Source of the DNA: Flabesymbios commensalis
Lineage: Eukaryota; Annelida; Polychaeta; Terebellida; Flabelligeridae
Reading direction: 5' to 3'
Assembly (NCBI GenBank): GCA_964017125.1
Contig: OZ024902.1
Location: 36,739,219 to 36,803,218, forward strand
Length of the DNA: 64,000 nucleotides
In this document: positions 1 through 12,300 of the stretch, piece after piece
How the letters are laid out: the number at the start of each line of letters is the position of its first letter
Numbering within the stretch: the first letter of the stretch is position 1
Program-made: the position numbers and the translations under genes
The notes under the pieces: model-generated
Told to the model about the DNA's origin: nothing
Database searches by the model: none
What the model saw: only the letters and a program-made list of their open reading frames with translations

Positions 1-303
1 CATGAATCAATTTCTTAGTGAAAAACACATCAAAAAGGTGTACCAGTATTACACTTGCTCCTAGCTTTTTTTCATCAAAAGATCATTATTTAGACCTTGA
101 AATTGACCATTATTGAAAAATAAATGCAAAAATAAAAAACATCCACAGCTTAAAATATTTCACTTAGTCCAAGTATCATTTTTGCCAAGTGATATAATTC
201 TACTACATAACGCAGTGGCGTGATGTAACTAACCTGTCCACTATGTGATTTGGGGCGATTCCACGAAATTCAATAGATTAATTGTACCTAATTTTATTTG
301 TAG

Positions 304-380
304 ACAATTCCATAAAACGGTGAAAGAAAAATATGAATTGGCTGCAGAAGATTGTTTGAAAAAGCTGGCCACTCACAATG
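304..380 (+). CDS. RAD54L: Probable first coding exon of RAD54L: ATG is its last codon
   Basis: A T-rich acceptor (…ttttatttgtag) precedes 304, and the exon would end CACAATG followed by the donor gtaata at 381. Joining this ATG to the exon at 1615 gives [10 protein letters not shown], which matches the known RAD54 N-terminus, so 378-380 is the best start codon I see. The rest of the exon would then be 5' UTR. A competing reading exists: an open frame runs 245-448 through the same stretch (residues QFHKTVKEKYELAAEDCLKK) and could be an exon of an unrelated upstream gene. I do not recognise that peptide. Confidence 0.5.
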
Positions 381-3300
381 GTAATAAAGAGCTACATGTA
401 TATAGTCTACATAATTATGTTAACTGTATAACAGACCTGTACATATAGTATCATTACTGTCTACTAATTGCCGGGCTATACTTTTGCTGTAATTTTTTGT
501 CCCTGTCATTAGTCTGCACTTCCGGTGTATTAGCAGTACACTCGCCAATATTTGCTCGATTAAAAAAAATTATGCCTTGGTCAATCTTCCCTAAAGTTTG
601 GTCAAGTTCAATGATAAGGGCTGTTTCATAACAGTTGAGGTCACTTGACCGCCATTTTTTTATTTTAATCCTTATTCTGCTGGTACTGATTATATTCGTT
701 TTATTATTTTTTTATTATCCATTAAATACCTGCTTAGCAGGCCTTCAGATTTGAAAATTGGTGGCGAGTGAAAAAAAGCTCACCTCAAAGTGATGAGGCG
801 AGTGATCCCTCACCAAAGGCTAACTGTTTGATAAAAATTGATAAAGAACCAGTAATTTGCATTGTGAACTTAAAATTTTCTGACAACACCTACATGTAGG
901 TCAGCTTTATTTCGCTCACCTGATTTCCCACTTGCGTGAGTTATGATGTGCGTGAACAATCACTTACACCAAATCTGAAGGCCTGGCTTAGATGTATTTA
1001 AGATGAAACGTGACAACAATCAGCAATATTTAAAAATCGTTCACCTACATTTTCTCAAATCTGAATAATTTTCACCCAATTGAAGTTGTGAATCGCGTCA
1101 GATTTAAAAATCGTGGGAAATGAAAAAAAGCTCGCCTAAAAGTAGTGGAGTAAAACCGTGAATGATCACTCACCACAATTAGTCACAATGCCTAAATGGT
1201 TAATGAAATTTGAAAAAGGGGTCAATTTCTAGAAAAAACCCTGACAACACGTCTGAGATGCACTGTATTTCACTTGCGTGACGTCACCTTTGCGTGATTT
1301 ATGGTGCACATGGGAGATCGCGCACGCTAAATCTGAAGGCCTGCAGATGGAGACCATTGCTATAAATCAAAATGTGAAACTTCATTGAATTGTAATGGAC
1401 AAAATTCAGAATGTGTGCATGACATCTATGATTTGTTTAAAAGTCTTTGCATACTTGTAACAGATTACCTTTGTGAATGCTGATTAGTGTACACTGCGAA
1501 TAAGACAATTTTTTTTATTCTATCGGTATCCTATTTATTTGAAATGTGCCTGGTGACTGAAAATATGATTTATGTTGTCAATTTTATGTTGACAATAAAA
1601 TCCATATATTTTAGAGGAAAAGTTTGGCTCCTAGTCAATTGACATCAACTCCGAAAAGAAAAGCTGATGATGGAGAATCACAGGTTTGTGCAGATAAAAT
1701 TTTACAATTATTTATCTTGTGATTATTTATTGTTCACCCCTACACAGGGTTGGCAAAAACCCGGGTAATATTAATATTACCCGGCCCACTGGGCAATAAT
1801 GGGCAATATGGATAAATACGGGTTTTAATGGGCAATAATGGTCAATATTGGACGGCTGCCTATATTCGCCATCTGATACAATTTTAATTTCGACCCCCTG
1901 ATACCTATCTTTGCTTTATTTACAATAACAAATATTAATTTAGTATCAGTCACGATGTCATATTATTTTTATTCTATATGTATAATTGATATTAAAAACA
2001 ATGTATTCTATGATTTTAAGTGAAATCTGTTGGTGGGAATATAAGTGGTTTATGGCATAAATTAAATCAACAACATGTTGATTTCATGTGTACACACACA
2101 AAGCAGTTGATGAACCCTCTGAGGCTGGTATTTTCGGTTATTATAGAAGTACATGATTTTTCATCTAATTTAATTTCATCTATTATAATTTATTATTAGT
2201 TAATAGAAATAAGCCTACACTGCCACTAATAAATGATCTTGTCAAATTCAATTTAGAAGAAAATCATTATTTGTTATAAACTGGGAAAGGAAGAACACAA
2301 CGACAGGCTTTTAAGTAATATAAATACGAGCCCTAGACCAAAAACACTAATTTCCGAGTCACAATCATAGCGCCTTCTGAGATCAAAGCTGCATGGTCAT
2401 CGTGGACAATAGTTGTTTTTCTACCTTACAAACATGATACATTGAATCAACGTCATCTTAATGTTGTTCCACAGTCTGCGACGCCGGCGGAACAATAAAA
2501 CAGCATTGGGTCAAAATCTGGTGCACACTTAGTATTAACCCGATGCCGGCCGAATAGGGGCTTTACATAATGTATGTCCCTTGGAGGATGTGTATTGTCT
2601 TCTGTGTACCCATCCTCCCTCCAGTGCATGCTGTAACTACCACCTGTTTAAATAAAAATTGCTTCATTATCTACTTCTAAATGTTTTGAGACTTAGGTTT
2701 TGAATGTTACAGTGAAGCATCAGGGCTGGAAATAAGAGCGATCCTTTGGTCCTGGACAACTAAATCACAAAACAGACAACCCACGTATTTCTATGATGGT
2801 TTCTCTTCAGGACAACTGTCAATTTTCATCCAACAGTCAAAGTTACAGTCACCGATTGTGAGCTGTAACTAGTTACTAATAGCCTATGCCTTACCAAATT
2901 TAGACTATTATTTTTTTTGACTGTCAAACATAGTTTATAATTGTAGTCGTGATCAAAATGATCTTTTGTTCTCTTTTTCTGTCAGACAACTTAAAGTTGT
3001 GGCAGACAATCAAAATAGTCAAGTAGATTTCCCGTCGGACAACCAACTTTTTGAAAAAAAAATCCAGCTCTGATCATATATAAAGAAAGTACTTTTTCAA
3101 CTTTCTGAGCTTGTACCAAAGATGTAGGTGCTTGAGACCTTTGTCTGTACTTATTAAAGCTATATAATATATTCACGTAAAATGTGTGGATTCAATATCA
3201 TAAACCGGGGCTATTTTGCCACCCTATTTACATATTTTTTATTGCTGTATTGAATTGTACACTGCGAATAATACACCTGCTTTTTGTAGTGGAAATATAA

Positions 3301-6300
3301 AATGTCATAAATAAGGGTGATTGTGTAAAGCAGGCTTGGGGTCAATTATTTTTTTCAATTATAATTACAGTTAAAATAAGTCCTTCTTAATTTTTCAATT
3401 ATGATCAGAATTACTTTCATTCTAAAATTTTCAATTACAAATACAAATACAATTATAATTTGCTCTAAACATTCAATTACAAATACAATGGCAATTATGT
3501 TTTTCAATTATAATTACGATTACCGAAGTGTATTTCGATGTTTCGTTTAATGACTGGTTGATAGAAGAGACAAAAAACACTTAGAAATTGCAAACTTATA
3601 AGCTAATAATTATTAGAATAAGTGTTCTGACCAAAGCTGGAAAATAACTTTCGTTAGCTGTAAAAGGTCCAAAGGGGCCACTAGGCAAACAGACAATGTT
3701 ACAATGACGGGCCAGCAAGTGTAATGTTAGCCCGGTAATTAAACATCATCTAACCACTTCTTTCATTCTACTAACGGCGCTGTACATTGCGTGACTGCCC
3801 GTCAATTGTCGATAAGCGTTTAGGTCCCAGGAGATCAAAACTAATAAAATGGAGATAAATAATTCAGGGGTTAATGTTATTTCAGACTTAGTGGCAACTT
3901 GGGAAGAAAAAAAGAGTGAGAATCTCACTCTGAGGGTATTAAAATCGTGAGGATAGACAACGCAGCCAGTCAAAAAAATGGGTCCAAAAGGGGGGGAAGC
4001 CCAAAAGGGGGTGCCACCAGAGAACTTTTTGAATTTTATCACAGTAAATGGTGGCCTCTTGTGACCAGTTGGTTATGTCTTTCTATAATTTTTAGTATGG
4101 AAGAACAATTGTCAAATTAATCGTGAGTAAGTAGGAAAAATTGGGAGAATCGTAAGAGGCCAATTTTCGGTCAGAAAATGGGGAGATCTCAAGCCCAAAT
4201 CGCAAAACTTGGCACTACTGTTATTTTTGAAGTCATTTCTTATGTATAAACAAAAGTGTGAAATGTTAAGGAATTATTAACAACCCAGATCTAAGAAATG
4301 TCGCAGGTAATTGGATTTAACACGTCTTGTTTTGTCTGAAGAAGATCAAGGCATGCATGTCAACACGTTATTTCACAGCTCGCATCAAATAGACCAGCAT
4401 AGACATTTGCGACAATACTGTGTGGGATGGAGTGTATGCATAAAAAAGATTGTGAAATTAAAGGAGCTGAATATTTTCGTGGATCTGTCGCTATTTCCTT
4501 GCAAAATTCACTCCAGCTACTTTGTAATGCTAGCTAGTTTATGGAATAACAACAGTTATGTCACCTTATAATATATGAGATCAAATGTAGTCACTGCATC
4601 TCCAGGGTGTAGACGCCGGGTCGTGACATATCCAAGCAATTAACCCTACCAGTACAAATCCTATAATTTTATAATTGAACCATTATCCGTGTAGGATAAT
4701 CAAAAGCGTTTAAATATTTTAAATACCAAATCTAAGTTAGCATATAAATAAAATAATATAGAAATATATATCAGAAAAATTTATAGTGTCAAATCGTCAT
4801 TCCAACAAAGCGACATTAGGACAACATTCTATTGATAACTATGTATCACGTATTGACCCTAAATACTTGACTTTTTAATAATTTGAATAAGAAAATAATT
4901 ACTCGACTAGCCCCACGGAACATGATTTTGGCTAAAATCAGCTAAGACCCCAACCATCACGCTGCACCAATAATGGTAAAAATGCTAGCACGCCGTGTGG
5001 GACATCGGCCCATAATTAACCCCCGAGAAATGTGCTATTGACACGAGGGTGCGTTACTCTATGCAATCCCAATTATTTAAAAATAGAGATATATAATTCT
5101 GGCAGTTCATCTATTATCTTACAAATTTTAATAAACCTATATATTATATGTTTTTATGAAATTTTATTGCCTGAAACACTGTAATTGAAGTGTAATTGAC
5201 TCAATTACGACTATGAAATTTTCAATTACAAATATAATTACACTGCGACATATTTTTTAAATTACAGATACAATTACAATAAGTCAATTGTTTAATTACA
5301 AATACAATTACACTTTAATTGGAATTTATTACTCAATTACAATTATAATTGACCCCAACCCTGGTGTAAGGTATTTCCATACTTAAGTTAGGATACTTTG
5401 TATTTAGGCTCTATTTATAGGACTTTCAAATAAAAATGTTGAGCATCCAATTGAATGAAAATGATCAAATCAACTGAAAAGTTGGTCGACATTTTATCAA
5501 TCGATTTAATAGATTTCATAGATCAGACCTGTAAATGTACCATACATACATAAACATCGAATATTCAGTGAAAAAGTCATTATTTTTTCATAATTTTTTT
5601 TATTTAAATGAGTGCCTGGAACCTGGTATGTAAAAATTATATAGTTCTTAGGTGGCAGTAAGTCTAGTGGCTGAGTACGTTTTTATATGGGACTGAAAAC
5701 AAGGCTATAGCCGCCATTTTGGAGGAGTGGTAAAATAGCCCCATTATATGGTGGCCAAATAGCCCCGGTTACTTTGTAGTGTTCAAACAGGCTCAATATT
5801 TAAATTCCATCAATTATATTTTTTATGTGATAAGGACCCTTCAAATATCAAAAAAGAAAAATTGTACGTTAATAAAATGTATGTATTTTTTCTGATGTTA
5901 AAATTAATTATAAAAATTATGTGAATAGACATTAATATGTTCCCTACAATATAGCATAACCTATGATAATAGTTATTTTATGACCATATGGTATTCATGG
6001 TGCCGGTAAATCATAGGATTTTATCTATTTCCTGAGTGGGTGGCAAAATATTCCCGGTTTACGGTATTACACCTGAAGCTATAATGGGGCCTATCATAAT
6101 GTTGGGTCAGGAGCTAGATGGGTTGTGAGGAACAAGAAATTTACAAAGTTTTACACCTAAAAAATTGCCAAACATGAATAATAATTTTAATCCTTTCCTA
6201 TCACAAATTAGCTTTATCTTATAGTCTAGCTGACTTTTTTATTCCCATGATTTATTTCAGTTATTACTTTATATACTCCAATACAGCATGATTCACCATT

Positions 6301-9300
6301 TAGTATATTCTAGATCAGCACCATTTGCAATAAATAAATCGGTCCTGTGCATAGGCCTGTGAATACGATAGATGATAATATGTGAATATTTTAAGTCAAA
6401 TCAGTCAGCTAGAACTATCACCACCTTTAAATGGGACCCGTCAATTATATATGGAGGATGCTGAACCCAACTTTTTTTTATTCATATGTGTAAATTACAG
6501 GTGATGAATTTTTTTTCCAACATTCTTAAAAATTGTAACAAAAATTAATTTACAATGTATAGCTGTAATTCACTCCACCAGGATTTGTTCTGAGCATTAG
6601 CGCTTTACAGTAACAAACTGCCAATCTATAGTTTTGCCGGGTTTGCCCCCTGATTAAAAAAAAATATTTAGGATTCTAAAGTGCCTACGGCGGTGTCATT
6701 AAGTGTACCTAATTTTGAATTAGGAGCTATATGATGCGTCACCGCTTTTATGGCCTCACATACATGTATTGTGGCCTGATAAGCCCCGCTACCAGCTCAA
6801 TTGCAGATAAGTCACGGTAATAAAACACAACTTTAAACCGGTGAAAATTAAAATTCCATAATAAAGCCGGAGAAAATTTAAATTTTAAAATAAAGCGCTT
6901 TCAGGAAAAAGTTTCTATCAGATCTTTTTATTTGGCATTTGTGCTCAGCCATGTCAGCCAATGACCTGATTTCGAGTAATTTCGTGATTTTTAAGTGAAC
7001 CGAAAACAATGCAAAATAGCTGGACCATGACTAACAAAATGTTTGGTCTCGCACAAGAATAACCCATGACATATTTTGCAAAAAGTAAAATCCAAAATTG
7101 CACACTGCCGGCCAGTTTTATTAGTTTTTTCTCGTTATCCTGGAAAAATTGCATTATACATGTAGCCAAATCTATTAACTTCTGATTCTTCATATTTCAT
7201 ATATGAAGCCATCACATATCACTGGGGAATTTTTGGGTGACATTTTGATCCCCATCATCAACCCTCTAATTAATAGGACCACTATCAGAAATGGTTCAGA
7301 TCTTCTTTTAATTGTACAATGTGCAATGTCTGTTTTACACAAAAAATGAATTGATATGCCAAATGTCTTTTTTTTTCATGAAAGTTTTTAACAGAATATA
7401 AAAGAACAAAGGTAGTTGAAGATGTGGGCATAGGAAGTGCATCTTCACCGTTTATTCCACGTCTACCCCTGGTGTCCATTGGAAATCGAGGTACACCTGT
7501 ACATGTATGTATTTATGTATATTTATTTGTAGATCAATAATCACATCTGTTTATTTTGCAAAAAATATTGTGGAAAAAAAAGTAGAACTATATAAATTTC
7601 ACTATTATACGCATTTCACTTTATTGGAATTTTTCAACTGTACGTGTTGAATTGTTATTACGACAAATAATTCAGAAGAAAAATATTACTGGCAATATAT
7701 ATATATATATCTGTGTATAATGTTTTATGTGTGTATAACATTTTATCATGCAAGTTTTCTCCAGAATTTCTAGGATCCAGATTTTGTCAGTTTCAATTTA
7801 TATTATGGCCTAATATGTGACTATTATGGTCGTGACGAATTTTTTCCTTGATTAGCCTCTTTGACCTTGTGTTTTATCATATAGATCACTGGTATTAATA
7901 TGGAAGTAATACAATACAATATTGGAATCTGTAATCTGTGTAAAGCTAGTAATCTGTTTACTGCAATTCGTGGTGGCACTAAAATGCGGTGACTACTAGT
8001 ATTTCGGCTCCGGTTATTAATCATGGCTATGCTAAAATCAAATTGTAATATCGGTACATGTATTTAGAGATAAGTAGCATGAAATATGGATGACATAAAA
8101 TTCACATTGATTACTGTCTCAACTCCAAGGTACTGCACATAATCTCTTTTATTATTGACCACAGAGAGAAATTGAAGATTTATAAAAGCTCATAGTCGCT
8201 CCTGTGTTTGGCCAGTGTTTTTATATTAGTTGGTTGACAGAAGTTATTATTTGAAACCTATGGGCAGGAGGACAGAAAAAAAAAACTCGGGGTCGGAGGA
8301 ACCAAAAAAAATGAGATCAATTTTTGTACCAGTCAACTTATTTTTCTATATAAACTAGCGGTCGTATGGTAGAAAAAAATACAAATCCAAAACTAGCAGG
8401 CTGTGAAGAAACCTTTTTTAATTAAAACAATCTGTGTTCATCTAAATCTACTTACAGGTTTAGCTATTCACCGGCAAACACAGGGTCGGCGGCAAAAAAA
8501 CATGTTTTTTCAATTTAATTTTTTTCGGATTTTGCGTTTTCGTGACTCGGCGGTTTTGTCAACCAACTAATTTAAAAAAAATCCTGTATAGGTACTGTAT
8601 TGATAACTACGAAAAAATTATTTACCATATTTATATCTGGCTACATAATAAAACTCTCTATAATATTCATAATCACAGGGTCTTGTTTTAAATAATTATT
8701 GTTTTTTATAAGAGGCTGAGGCCTATTTTTGTCACTATTGGGGCCATATTAAATTGTTTTACACTTTCAGCATACTCATACTACTCTGCAGCACATTAAA
8801 TAGCTATTAAAGGGTGTAGATATTTAATTTATGACCAGTATTTACTACATTATGATTTCATATCTACTGTGTTATGCTAAGTACATTATATGTCACACCT
8901 GTGTATATGTGGCAGGGGGGGGGGGGGGGGGGTGGCGATGGGTTCTGACACTATACAGACCATAGATAATACACACCCATGGATAATACACATTTGAAGC
9001 ATGTGATATGTCTATGTCCTGTATGAGGAGCGCACAGCATGTGGCCCTGTGCGAAATTGATGTTGATACGCAGGTTTCAACCTTAACTCTATGAGGCCAC
9101 CATTATTGTGATTGCCTAGTCACATTGCGAAGGGAGAAACAAATATATTTTTTCTGAAAAACCCACACAGTATTCAACATGGTTTGAACCTGGGACACAT
9201 GCATTACGACGAGGCAGTCAGGTGCTCTACCAAAGCCCTACGTCCTCTTCTCTCATGTTCTTTATGTGTAATAAGCGCGCAGCTCTGGGCCCTGCGCGGA

Positions 9301-12300
9301 AATAATGTCAATACACTGGTCTTAACCTTTACTCGACGACGTTCAACTCATAATCCAAGTTCAGCACATCTTTGACGATATGGGTTCCTTGTTGTATCAT
9401 GGCAACAAAAGAAGAAACACAGAATATGGATATACACATTGCCACCTGGTGAAATTAAAAACATTACCATGTAGTGTATGTGTAGTAGGCGCCATCTGGT
9501 GAAATCGACAACATCTGATGAAATAATTAGCATGCAGACTACACATTAGATAATCCTTCATGATAGATTATAAACCTAGACTTCACTAAATATTATTCAA
9601 CTATGAACTAAATATTATTTAATCGTCAACATAGTTATAAGCAGAGGCATATAATTATGGTTTTAATGCGAGAACGCTAAACCTATCTGTTTGATGACAA
9701 AGCTACATATGGAGATATAACAATTAGAAGTGAAGCGGTTGTTACTGCATACATTCAGAACCGATAGTGAGTTCTTTTAAACATGAATTGAGGCAACTGT
9801 TTGCAACAAGTTATGTAAACTACATGAATGATCCACAAACAAATACAGAATTTAAAAGCATAACACTTTGTTCCAGCGATGGGTGGGATCATTTTCTTAT
9901 TATATTGCTCACTGGTAAATTATCATTCACGGCAGCTGGATGACAATGACATTTCAGAAGTCTTTCCCGATAAGCTCAAAATTACACTGGACAGTAGGTC
10001 CTGTAAACTTGAACTTTTTCACCAGACAGTAGGTGGTCATTCTTACTTTGTGATCACAAAAACTAACCAAAAAACAAAACTGACCTAAGAAAATAACTGG
10101 ACTGTAGCTCCGATGTGGTTGTGTATTTTGCTGGACCTATCTTTTTCTAACAGGACATGTCCGGTCGGTCCGACATTTCTGGGAAAGAATGAATTTGTCT
10201 ACAACCCATTCCGGAATGCAGTATGAGTGACAGTATGTCTAGATGTTATGCAGCGAGTTAGATCAGCTGGAAAAATAGATATGTCACACCTGTGGATAAG
10301 TTGCCCCTGGCCAACCCCCCTCAGCCCAAAAAATGTGACTTATTGTATACACAGTATAATGCAGTATATAATATGGGGTTTCTCTTTCACTTTACTTCAG
10401 GAGAATCTCATCAAGAAAATATTGTCAAAACCCTTCAAAGTTCCCATTCCTAATTACAAAGGTAGGACCAATTATTTTCTAGCAATTGTTATGGAGAGAA
10501 AAATGTATATATATATATACATAGTTTTCAACAACTCATTTTTAGCCAGCCTTTTTATTACTGTAAATAATATAATAAGCTATATAAATTTAGATGTTGT
10601 CGCCCACAGGTATCTACGTATTCTGCTATGTCACATCATAACAGGTCTTCTGAGTTGCAGACATTGTGATTAGCTGACTGTGTTTTCTTTTAAAAACAAG
10701 CAGACGGCTATAGTCTATATATGCTTGCAAGGAGAGATGGGGAGACCCATGTCAAATCCAAATACACATGTGCAAAATAGTATTTTTACCGCTTTTCTAC
10801 TTAGTGATAAAAAAATTATAACAAAATTAAGCAGTTATGTACAGTGACCCACCACGTGAGAAGATACATCACGTTGGCTTTGTTACAATTGTTTATGACA
10901 TAACTTAAAGTTTAATTTGACTAATTACATAACTAAAATTAAAATATTGAAAATAAATAAGAAGGAATATTTAAAAACCTTTTGACCTCACTGTCTTTTT
11001 CGTATGGCAAGTCACATATATTTCTTTAAATATTTTATTACTTTCTCAGTTCTTTGCTGAAAGAAAAACATAATTTTGCAACCAAATTGCACAACACCAG
11101 TTGAAGAGTGTGAATTATAACAGAACAACCTACACTGCTGCATCTTAAAATCTGATGTAGTAAAAAATAGACTTTTCAGGGGGTTGCCACCTGGGGGAGA
11201 ATGTGCCACCCTACTGATAAAAAATGAGGACAAGTGGGCAATTTATGAGCACATAAATATAGGATGGGATTTTAGGGGATAGAGACACTAAAATGACATA
11301 CAAATCTTTAGCCATATTTCTGTGACAAAGACACACAATTTATCTTTCATATAACCCTTTCAGCGTGGGGACCGTCTTTATACGTCAGAATCTGATGTCT
11401 ACGTCAGATTCTGGCGTATAAAGACGATCCCCACACTGAAATAATTAAAATATTTGTAATGGCCGTGGACTCATAACCTGGGTATTCAAATGAACTGGAA
11501 AGAACAAACTAAGACATGGTTAAAACAAAAATAATTCAGCATTGTAAGGGTTAGATAACCCAGATTTATTGATCTATTTTAAACAGGAGAATGTCTTGCG
11601 GGGCGTGGTCTCGGAGTTCGTCGACAGGGAATGAGAACAGCTCTTCATGATCCAAATGAAGAAGGGGCTTTGGTGCTGTTCACTCCACCACAGCTCTCTG
11701 CTCATGATATACTCAAAACTAACAAGTAAGTTTTAAGTCAGTATTTGCCCATTGCTATTAAAATGAGCAAATCAATATTTTATAAAAAAATGTCATATGC
11801 TGAACATGTTATCCGGATATGTTTGCAAATAATACTGTTATGTGAACGGGAGATGTTGGTGGATTTAAACTCCAAACAGTTCGGGAAATGTAAATAATTA
11901 GTGGAGATTAATATTGGCCGATTTACCGGGGTACGTCAATACTATAGCCATAGAAACATTATTTTTTTATCAAACTTTCGCTTTTAAGTGATGATTTATA
12001 GTCTTAGGCCTATTTCTGTTGCCGACAGGTCTTGTTTTTATTTTGCGACCCTTTCGTTAGTTTTTTCCAAATAAATATAAAATTACATGTTTCACATTTC
12101 CAGATGTGTGCAGCCAGTCCATGTTGTGGTGGATCCTTTACTCACATCTGTCTTGCGACCTCATCAGAGAGAAGTATGTCTTCATTATCATGATTTTAAC
12201 CACCAAATTATTCAATCGGAATTTTCCCGCACTTGAAGTTGTGTCTCGCTGACTTGATCCACAACTTCAAGCTGGTGAAAATTATTCAGATTCGACAAGA

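Noticed and set aside
1746-2720. hAT-like element beginning CAGGGTTGGCAAAAACCCGG
   Set aside because: No matching right terminus or 8-bp duplication was found; only one end is convincing.
2728-3073. Short element with CAGGGCTGGAAAT / …ATCCAGCTCTG ends
   Set aside because: The ends are loosely inverted, but the flanking 8-mers do not match, so the boundaries are unsafe.
5613-5625. A 13-nt stretch between a T-rich acceptor and gtatgt that would repair the RAD54L N-terminal phase (TGC CTG GAA CCT G)
   Set aside because: It fits the needed phase exactly, but a 13-nt exon with no recognisable conserved residues is too easy to find by chance in 5.7 kb.
7413-7490. Alternative RAD54L exon frames in this stretch (for example starting after the AG at 7431-7432)
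   Set aside because: One such frame fits phase 0 at both sides, but the peptide has no likeness to RAD54, unlike the SPF…R.PL…NR reading.
9170-9240. A functional tRNA gene (minus strand)
   Set aside because: A-box- and B-box-like sequences are present, but acceptor and anticodon stems do not pair; it is better explained as a SINE head.
10227-10673. 148-codon open frame on the plus strand
   Set aside because: It spans the real RAD54L exon at 10401-10461 in the correct frame but runs into intron on both sides; only the spliced part is coding.
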